Assembly: GCA_945874665.1 (NCBI GenBank)
Contig: CAMCHJ010000017.1
Coordinates: forward strand, 1-41,690
From: Chitinophaga pinensis
GTDB lineage: Bacteria; Bacteroidota; Bacteroidia; UBA7662
Length of the DNA: 41,690 nt
Direction: 5' to 3'
The notes beneath the pieces were generated by a model that had not been told where the DNA came from, searched no databases, and saw only the letters and a list, made by a program, of their open reading frames with translations. Positions 35,171 through 41,690 of the stretch are shown one piece after another. The translations under genes and the position numbers were made by a program. Numbering within the stretch: position 1 is the first letter of the stretch; each line of letters opens with the position of its first letter.

Positions 35171-38071
35171 GTGCAAATAGATCAGTCGCAGTCGCATAAA
35201 TTGGTTTATTCCTTATACAATCACGAGTATTTAGGCTTGCTGATTGCGCCATACATTGTTCAATTGAATGAGCGGGGCGGTTTTACCTATACCCATAAAA
35301 AGCTCAACGCGGTAACAAGCAAAGAATTCGAGTATTTATTGGATGAAGCCGATGTGGAACTCATCAAGCTCATGGAAGAATGCGACCAGCAGGCGATTAT
35401 TAAAAAGCATGCAGGGAAGAAGTTGATGCGCCCGGTCGACTTTTTCCAGACTGTTTACAATGAGCAAATGCATGAGGTCGTTCGTTCTACCATCGAAAAG
35501 CGCATGGCTCGTTGTTTGGAGCTCTGTCGGGATAAGGACATCTTTATCATGGGTGACGATGACGATCCTACTTGGAAACCCATCCAATACCAAGAAGGAA
35601 AGGTTTCTGTGCTTTTTCATTTTAAACGCAATGAAGACGGCATTCGCTATTATCCCACCTTGCTGCACCTAGGTAAGCTGTTGAAGTTTCAGCAGCAAGG
35701 CGCCCTGTTGTTGTGTATGAAACCGGCTTGGTTGCTCATTAACGACCAATTATACGAGTTTGATGCTGAAATGGAAGGAAATAAGATCCTGCCCTTTTTA
35801 AACAAATACTATATTCAAGTGCCTAAAGCATCTGAAGAAACTTATTTGCAAAAATTCGTCTTTTCACTGGTTGAACGGTACCAAGTAAAGGCCGATGGCT
35901 TTCAAATACGAAGTAGTAAAACCGAAGCCGAGCCCGTGCTTCGGCTAAGCAAAACAATCAGTGGCGAATTTGTGCTCTTGTTGTTGTTTAGATACGATTA
36001 CCAAGACATTCTCTTCAATAACCGAAACAAGGTATTGGTGAAGCTGAAGAAAAATGGAGATACCTATGAATTCACCAAAACGGTACGCTCACATATTTGG
36101 GAAACCAACCAGCACGACAAGCTCAATCATTTTGGCTTGCATTTGATATCTGGAGCCATGTTTGGTCTAACTGCCGCCTCCGATGACAATGGTTGTTTGT
36201 TAGATTGGCTGTCGGAATGGCGTTCAAAACTTGAAGAAGCGGGCTTCATTTTTGAGCAGGATGAAAGTGCGAATCACCTGTATATACAAGGCAATCAACT
36301 AGATTTAACGGTCACTGAGTCGGGTGACTGGTTTGATATCCAGGCCAAAATCATCTTTGGCACCTTCGAAATCCCGTTTATTCGCCTGCGTAACCACATC
36401 AAAAATGGCATCAGAGAGTTTGAGCTGCCCAATGGCAAATTTGCCATCATTCCGGAAACTTGGTTTAGCAAACTAAAAAGTGTTTTTGACCACGTAGAAG
36501 GTGATGTTGATCAACTAAGGCTCCACAGACACCATTATCAAATGGTTTCCGAGCTACAAAAGGCATTGCAAACACGGGCGGAAGCCAAAATCAAGGTACA
36601 AATCAGTGCCATTAGTAATGACGAGCAGATTGAAGAGGTAGCTTTACCAACTGGTTTCACAGCTCAACTACGGCATTATCAACATGCAGGACTCAATTGG
36701 CTCTGGTTTTTAAGGAAAAATGGTTTTGGCGGCATTTTGGGCGACGACATGGGCTTGGGTAAAACGGTACAAACCCTGTGTTTGTTACTCAAAGACAAGC
36801 AGGAAAGAGCCGCTTCAAACGGAGCGCCCCATAAACCTTCGTTACTCATTGCTCCAACGTCTATTTTATACAACTGGTACACTGAGGCCAAAAAATTTGC
36901 ACCAGAGTTAACGATCATGATACATGCGGGTACGAGTCGCGATCGGGTGGAGACGTGGTTTAAGTCCTACGACTTAGTAATCACTTCCTTCGGTACCCTA
37001 CGCATTGATATGGACATGTTCAAACGGGTTAATTTTAATTACACCATCATTGATGAGGGACAAAACATCAAAAATCCGGGCTCTCAAATCTCCCGATCGG
37101 TGCGATTGATACCCGCGCAGCACCGTTTGGTATTAAGTGGCACCCCCGTTGAAAACTCAGTACTCGATTTATGGTCGATCATGGCCTTTGTAAATCCCGG
37201 TTTGCTTGGTAACCTGAAGTTTTTCAGGGAAAACTATGTGAATCCCATTGAAAAGGAAAAAGATGAACAGGCTGCAGCCCGATTGCGAACCATTATCAAT
37301 CCTTTTATCCTAAGAAGAACCAAAAAGCAAGTGGCTACCGATTTGCCTGACCGTATTGAGCATGTACATTATTGCGACATGACGGCTGGACAGGAGGAGG
37401 TTTACGAGCGTTTAAAAGCAGGTTTTAGGAATGAAATTTTGGATACCATCCAGAAAAATGGTCTTTTGCGATCGCAAATGTTGCTGCTGCGAGGGCTCAC
37501 CATATTGCGGCAAGTGGCCAATCATCCGGCCATGGTAGAAACCGACTATGAGGCATCATCCGGTAAGTTTGAAGAGGCCATGCGCATGCTTAAAAACGCC
37601 ATGTTTGAAGGGCATAAAATATTGGTGTTCTCTCAATTCGTAAAGCACCTCCGATTAGTTAAAAAGCGGCTGGAACAAGAAGAAATCGAGCATTATTACC
37701 TTGATGGCCAAACGCCAAGAGAAGATCGCCGGCATTTGGTCGAAAAATTCAATAAAAACAGCGAGATGAAGGTGTTTCTAATCAGCCTGAAAGCGGGTGG
37801 TTTAGGCCTCAATCTAACCTCGGCAGACTATGTAATTCTACTTGATCCTTGGTGGAATCCTGCTGTGGAGCAGCAAGCCATCGACCGGTCACACCGCATT
37901 GGACAAAAACGGAAAGTAATTTCTTACCGATTTATAACCAAAAACTCTGTGGAAGAGAAAATAATGGCCTTGCAGCACAAAAAAAGATCATTAAGCGATA
38001 GTTTGGTGAGTGCCGAGCCATCCTTGGTCAAGCAGTTGAACATCGAAGAAATCAAAGCCATCCTGGCCTAA
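35171..38071 (+). CDS. SNF2-family DEAD/DEAH-type helicase
   Basis: This 966-residue protein is a bacterial SNF2-type ATP-dependent DNA translocase. The first 490 or so residues are a SNF2-associated N-terminal region without clear motifs. The motor follows: LRHYQHAGLNWLWFLRKNGFGG, Walker A GDDMGLGKT (524-532), the DEGQ box (628-631) where many relatives have DEAQ or DEAH, LSGTPVENS, and the C-terminal helicase lobe with LISLKAGGLGLNLTSADYVI, DPWWNPAVEQQAIDRSHRIGQ. The start is a GTG at 35171 preceded by a weak purine-rich stretch. The cellular role is not known, and no methylase or restriction gene is adjacent. Confidence 0.9.
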   Translation: MQIDQSQSHKLVYSLYNHEYLGLLIAPYIVQLNERGGFTYTHKKLNAVTSKEFEYLLDEADVELIKLMEECDQQAIIKKHAGKKLMRPVDFFQTVYNEQMHEVVRSTIEKRMARCLELCRDKDIFIMGDDDDPTWKPIQYQEGKVSVLFHFKRNEDGIRYYPTLLHLGKLLKFQQQGALLLCMKPAWLLINDQLYEFDAEMEGNKILPFLNKYYIQVPKASEETYLQKFVFSLVERYQVKADGFQIRSSKTEAEPVLRLSKTISGEFVLLLLFRYDYQDILFNNRNKVLVKLKKNGDTYEFTKTVRSHIWETNQHDKLNHFGLHLISGAMFGLTAASDDNGCLLDWLSEWRSKLEEAGFIFEQDESANHLYIQGNQLDLTVTESGDWFDIQAKIIFGTFEIPFIRLRNHIKNGIREFELPNGKFAIIPETWFSKLKSVFDHVEGDVDQLRLHRHHYQMVSELQKALQTRAEAKIKVQISAISNDEQIEEVALPTGFTAQLRHYQHAGLNWLWFLRKNGFGGILGDDMGLGKTVQTLCLLLKDKQERAASNGAPHKPSLLIAPTSILYNWYTEAKKFAPELTIMIHAGTSRDRVETWFKSYDLVITSFGTLRIDMDMFKRVNFNYTIIDEGQNIKNPGSQISRSVRLIPAQHRLVLSGTPVENSVLDLWSIMAFVNPGLLGNLKFFRENYVNPIEKEKDEQAAARLRTIINPFILRRTKKQVATDLPDRIEHVHYCDMTAGQEEVYERLKAGFRNEILDTIQKNGLLRSQMLLLRGLTILRQVANHPAMVETDYEASSGKFEEAMRMLKNAMFEGHKILVFSQFVKHLRLVKKRLEQEEIEHYYLDGQTPREDRRHLVEKFNKNSEMKVFLISLKAGGLGLNLTSADYVILLDPWWNPAVEQQAIDRSHRIGQKRKVISYRFITKNSVEEKIMALQHKKRSLSDSLVSAEPSLVKQLNIEEIKAILA

Positions 38072-38141
38072 AGCTGTTAATTATAGTTAACCACCGGCCG
38101 TCGCTATCATAATTGCCGAATAATGCGGTTTTTTGTAACTC

Positions 38142-39677
38142 ATGGCCATATTTAACATCAACGTAAAGGCGCATCACATCCGATTGCTGGTAGTGAGCAT
38201 TGCTATTTCATTGTTATCGCTGCTCGGTCTGCAATTTTATTGGCTCAGCAACGCCATGAAATTGCAGCGCGAGAACTTCAACATCATAGCGAACAATGCG
38301 GTGCATGAAATTGCTAAGCGACTTGAAAGTCAGGAGGCCATGGGCGCTTTTTTGAGAGCCACATTAATGGCCGATAACATACAGCCAGGCCAGCCAGCTG
38401 CTCGTTTACACCCCAGCCATTTAGATCGCAACTTAGAAGAAAGTTTTGGTAGACCTCCAGAAAATCAGTTCGATAAATTTGGCTACCAACCCCTCATAAG
38501 CAGCCAAAATCAAGAAGACAGCACCTTACAAGCCATAGATAAGATTTTGGCAGACAATCAACTATCAGGAAACAAGGGCTTTATGATGGCCTTCATGCAC
38601 GAAATCCAGCTCACGCGTTCCAAATCTATAGAGCAGCGTGTAAATTTGGAACAGTTAGACTCCATTACCCAAGTCATTTTTAAGAAATACGAACTCACCA
38701 ACGATTACTTATACGAATTGGTGAAGGCCGATAATGCTTTTTTTAAACGAGTGGCGGCTGAAAATAAGGCTTCAGGTACTCAGCATGTTTTTTTAGCAAA
38801 GCTCTTTCCAAGCGACCACCTGACATCTAATCACTATTTGGTTTATCGCTTCCAAAACCAACGTGCCTTCTTCTTTAGTACTATTTCGGCCCAAATGGTA
38901 CTTTCTCTTTGTGCCATTATACTGCTTGGGCTGAGTTTTTACTTGTTAGTGGACTTGCTTTTGAGGCAGAAACGGCTTTCCGAGCTTAAAACCGACTTCA
39001 TCAACAACATGACACATGAGCTCAAAACGCCTATTGCTACCATTAACTTGGCCAGTGAAGCGCTCATAGAAATAGGGGGGGAGCAAGAAAATCAGCTTTT
39101 TTCTAAATATAACCACATCATTTTTGAGGAAAACATGCGTTTAAAGCGACATGTAGAACGTATTTTGAACATTGCTTTGCTCGAACGTTCTGGCTTTTCG
39201 CTTCGAAAAAAGGAGTTGAACATGCACGATTTACTCAACCATGTTGCCAAGCAGAGCGAATTAATGATTCAAAAGCGCAATGGAGAACTTGTTTTGAAAC
39301 TCTTCGCTGCCAATAGTTTAGTAGAAGTTGATGAAATGCACATGCTTAATCTGATTACAAATTTAATTGATAATGCATTGAAATACTGTAGTAAAACTCC
39401 ATTTGTATCTATAGAAACTTCAAGTACTGAAACCCATTTTATTTTTGCTGTACAAGACAATGGTATTGGCATGACCAACGCACAAACCAAAAAGATTTTT
39501 GATAAGTTTTATCGAGTACCAACGGGTGATGTACACGATGTAAAAGGCTTTGGACTTGGCCTTTCCTACGTGTTGAGCATTGTCGAATTGCATAAAGGCA
39601 GCATTGAGGTGCAGAGTGAACTACAAAAAGGAAGTACATTTATAATTAAACTACCTTACGAAAAAACCAACCCATAA
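38142..39677 (+). CDS. Membrane sensor histidine kinase
   Basis: The 511 residues have a first membrane helix at about 14-35, an extracytoplasmic sensor region of about 215 residues with no domain I recognise, a second helix at about 250-272, then a HisKA domain with phospho-acceptor H292 in NNMTHELKTP and a HATPase domain (NLIDNALKYC as N-box, DNGIGM as G1, GFGLGLSY as G2). It is followed 1 bp later by an OmpR-type regulator, forming a complete two-component system. The stimulus is unknown. Confidence 0.93.
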   Translation: MAIFNINVKAHHIRLLVVSIAISLLSLLGLQFYWLSNAMKLQRENFNIIANNAVHEIAKRLESQEAMGAFLRATLMADNIQPGQPAARLHPSHLDRNLEESFGRPPENQFDKFGYQPLISSQNQEDSTLQAIDKILADNQLSGNKGFMMAFMHEIQLTRSKSIEQRVNLEQLDSITQVIFKKYELTNDYLYELVKADNAFFKRVAAENKASGTQHVFLAKLFPSDHLTSNHYLVYRFQNQRAFFFSTISAQMVLSLCAIILLGLSFYLLVDLLLRQKRLSELKTDFINNMTHELKTPIATINLASEALIEIGGEQENQLFSKYNHIIFEENMRLKRHVERILNIALLERSGFSLRKKELNMHDLLNHVAKQSELMIQKRNGELVLKLFAANSLVEVDEMHMLNLITNLIDNALKYCSKTPFVSIETSSTETHFIFAVQDNGIGMTNAQTKKIFDKFYRVPTGDVHDVKGFGLGLSYVLSIVELHKGSIEVQSELQKGSTFIIKLPYEKTNP

Positions 39678-39678
39678 T

Positions 39679-40395
39679 ATGGAAGCATTTGAAAATGAAC
39701 ACGTACAAGTACTCATGGCTGAAGATGACGAAAATCTCGGACTCATCTTGTCAGAACGACTTAAGTCGAAAGGTTTCGAAGTAGATCTCGCACCCGATGG
39801 TGCTGTTGCCATGGCCATGTATCAGAAGAAAAAGTACGATTTACTTATTCTTGATATCATGATGCCGGTTAAAGATGGTTTTACGCTTGCTAAGGAAATC
39901 CGAAAAACCGATTCAAATACCCCAATCATTTTTGTTACTGCTCGTTCGATGAAAGAAGACGTGCTTAAAGGTTTTGAAATTGGAGCAGATGACTACCTTA
40001 CCAAGCCCTTTAGCATGGATGAGTTGATGGTTCGGATACATGCAGTTTTGCGCCGTACTTTCCGAAAAAGCGATCATTCGAGTAGTGAAGTAGACCAATT
40101 TCAGTTTAGCAATACCCAATTTAATGCCATCACCCAAACGCTTACAATAGCGAACGTAAGTGTTGATTTAACCTCTAAGGAGTCGGAGTTGCTGCGTTTG
40201 CTATGCTCACGCATCAATGAAGTTGTGCCGCGCGACGAGGCTTTGATAAGTATTTGGGGAAATGATTCCTATTTTAATGGCCGTAGCATGGATGTTTTTA
40301 TATCTAAACTTCGTAAAATGTTAGCCGCTGATGAGCAGGTCGAAATCATGAATGTGCATGGTAAAGGCTTTAAACTCGTAGTAAAAGAAAGCTAA
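39679..40395 (+). CDS. OmpR-family response regulator
   Basis: The 238-residue protein has an N-terminal receiver domain (D16, D17, phospho-acceptor D59 in LILDIMMP, T87, K109) and a C-terminal OmpR-type winged-helix DNA-binding domain (LTSKESELLRLLCSRINEVVPRDE region, then GRSMDVFISKLRKML). It is the cognate partner of the kinase ending 1 bp upstream. The targets are unknown; the divergence from neighbouring genes gives no clue beyond its proximity to glmM. Confidence 0.94.
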   Translation: MEAFENEHVQVLMAEDDENLGLILSERLKSKGFEVDLAPDGAVAMAMYQKKKYDLLILDIMMPVKDGFTLAKEIRKTDSNTPIIFVTARSMKEDVLKGFEIGADDYLTKPFSMDELMVRIHAVLRRTFRKSDHSSSEVDQFQFSNTQFNAITQTLTIANVSVDLTSKESELLRLLCSRINEVVPRDEALISIWGNDSYFNGRSMDVFISKLRKMLAADEQVEIMNVHGKGFKLVVKES

Positions 40396-40417
40396 TCGTC
40401 GTAATTACTACAATGTG

Positions 40418-40448
40418 TTTCCGAAGCTAATTGGGAAGCCTATATTTG
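40418..40448 (+). promoter_or_regulatory. Candidate promoter of the glmM-type gene
   Basis: TTTC (40418-40421), one base off TTTG, and TATATTTG (40441-40448) are 19 bp apart, matching the Bacteroidota spacing. The GTG start lies 19 bp downstream of the -7 element. Confidence 0.55.
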
Positions 40449-40467
40449 CACTTTAAATTCTACAAAA

Positions 40468-41690
40468 GTGACCTTGATTAAATCTATTTCCGGAATTCGT
40501 GGAACCATAGGCGGTAAGCCAGGCGAAGGGTTAAGTCCAGTAGACGTGGTAAAATTTACCGCAGCCTTTGGCACCTGGCTTCAAACCAAAAGTGATAGCA
40601 AGGTCATTGTTTTGGGTCGCGATGCTCGTATCTCTGGCGAAATGGTAAACAGACTGGTGATTGGCACTTTGCAAGGTTTGGGCTTTGATGTACAGGATTT
40701 AGGGCTTTCAACAACACCTACTGTGGAAATGTTGGTGCCAACGTACAAGGCAGCAGGTGGCATCATTCTTACGGCTTCCCACAATCCAAAACAATGGAAT
40801 GCCCTTAAATTGCTTAATGCTAAAGGCGAATTTATTAATGGGCAGGATGGAGCAGAGGTACTTGCAATTGCTGAAGCAGAGGCCTTTACTTTTGCCGAAG
40901 TAGATGCTTTAGGTCAATGTTATTCGAACACTGATGCCATTGATTTTCATGTCTCTAAAATTTTAGAATTGCCTTTGGTAGATGTAGAAGCTATTCGTGC
41001 CAAAGGTTTTGTGGTAGCCATCGATTGTGTTAATTCTACAGGCGGTATAGCCGTCCCAAAATTACTTAAGGAATTGGGTGTGATGCAGGTACACCAGTTG
41101 TATTGCGAACCAAATGGTCATTTTCCCCATAATCCTGAACCGCTGCCAGAGCATTTAACTGAAATTTCGGCTTTAGTGAAGCAGATGGGAGCCGATTTAG
41201 GCATTGTAGTAGACCCTGATGTAGATCGCCTTGCACTCGTGAATGAGGATGGCAGTATGTTTGGAGAAGAATATACCTTGGTGGCTGTAGCCGATTATGT
41301 ACTCCAGCATACTCCAGGCAACACTGTTTCTAACCTGAGTTCTACGCGTGCTTTACAGGATGTAACGGAGGCGCATGGCATGCGTTACGAAGCCAGTGCA
41401 GTTGGCGAAGTGAATGTGGTTGAGAAGATGCGTGAAATCGATGCGATCATTGGTGGCGAAGGTAATGGAGGCATCATTTATCCTAGGTTACATGCTGGCA
41501 GAGATGCCCTCGTTGGTATTGCGCTGTTTCTGACGCATTTGGCCCAATCTGGTAAAAAAATGACCGAATTAAGGGCCTCTTATCCAGCGTATTTCATCAG
41601 TAAAAATAAGATAGAGCTCACCCCCGATATAGATGTAGATGCACTCTTGGAAGGAGTGAAAAAGCGTTTTAGTCTTCAAAAAATCAACAC
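40468..41690 (+). CDS. glmM: GlmM-type phosphoglucosamine mutase/phosphohexomutase (partial, runs off window)
   Basis: The enzyme would convert glucosamine 6-phosphate to glucosamine 1-phosphate on the route to UDP-GlcNAc. The frame begins with GTG at 40468, giving LIKSISGIRGTIGG and VIVLGRDARISGE, and remains open for 407 codons to the edge. It contains the phospho-serine loop LTASHNPKQWNALK, the metal-binding DPDVDRLAL and the sugar-binding GEGNGG, so the first three of the four phosphohexomutase domains are present. A TTG at 40474 is an alternative start. The exact sugar specificity (GlmM versus phosphomannomutase) is uncertain, so the symbol is provisional. Confidence 0.85.
   Translation, partial: MTLIKSISGIRGTIGGKPGEGLSPVDVVKFTAAFGTWLQTKSDSKVIVLGRDARISGEMVNRLVIGTLQGLGFDVQDLGLSTTPTVEMLVPTYKAAGGIILTASHNPKQWNALKLLNAKGEFINGQDGAEVLAIAEAEAFTFAEVDALGQCYSNTDAIDFHVSKILELPLVDVEAIRAKGFVVAIDCVNSTGGIAVPKLLKELGVMQVHQLYCEPNGHFPHNPEPLPEHLTEISALVKQMGADLGIVVDPDVDRLALVNEDGSMFGEEYTLVAVADYVLQHTPGNTVSNLSSTRALQDVTEAHGMRYEASAVGEVNVVEKMREIDAIIGGEGNGGIIYPRLHAGRDALVGIALFLTHLAQSGKKMTELRASYPAYFISKNKIELTPDIDVDALLEGVKKRFSLQKIN

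Overview
The window is a 41.7 kb piece of a chromosome from a member of the Bacteroidota. The lineage call rests on three things: two large secreted proteins with type B C-terminal sorting domains of the type IX secretion system (T9SS), a PorE-like TPR/beta-propeller/OmpA protein, and repeated TAnnTTTG-type -7 promoter elements. Bacteroidota-typical families such as DUF5683 and the ligase-associated PdeM/helicase pair agree with this. Genes are dense on both strands and mostly housekeeping. I see no insertion sequence, prophage, CRISPR array or tRNA gene.

Layout. 1-2586 (minus): the N-terminal part of a MATE exporter, cut by the window edge, and a family 5 solute-binding lipoprotein. 2676-5651 (plus): parA, parB, a DUF5683 membrane protein and dapB, packed with overlapping starts and stops. 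5679-6707 (minus): ruvB. 6869-9107: a polyprenol-phosphate mannosyltransferase-like GT2 enzyme, a gene-poor stretch, a cysteine-rich ArsR regulator and kdsA. 9100-14275 (minus): lepA, folD, queE and the PorE-like gene as one probable operon. 14389-18941 (plus): two paralogous T9SS cargo proteins with a guanine deaminase between them, closed by a strong terminator. 19080-20900 (minus): an orphan NtrC-type regulator and the RNase P RNA. 21008-22814 (plus): a small acidic unknown protein and a semialdehyde dehydrogenase.

22837-25704 (plus) is the most interesting locus: an MbnP-like lipoprotein followed by two tandem MauG/MbnH-type di-heme lipoproteins. In known MbnP/MbnH pairs the di-heme enzyme oxidises a tryptophan of MbnP to make a copper-binding kynurenine site. 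Here the first di-heme protein carries a MauG-like set of residues, including a tryptophan between the hemes and a tyrosine in place of the axial methionine. The second keeps the tyrosine but has lysine in place of the tryptophan, which suggests two different jobs.

25661-34130 (minus): an RND/MMPL transporter, a LiaF-like/PspC membrane pair, the pdeM/Lhr-like helicase DNA-repair pair and a DegP-type protease. 34273-41690 (plus): dapF, a SNF2 helicase, a histidine kinase/response regulator pair, and a GlmM-type phosphohexomutase that runs off the right edge. Several genes (dapB, dapF, kdsA, glmM) supply precursors for peptidoglycan or LPS, and others (PorE-like, DegP, PspC/LiaF, T9SS cargo) serve the envelope, but they do not form one operon.
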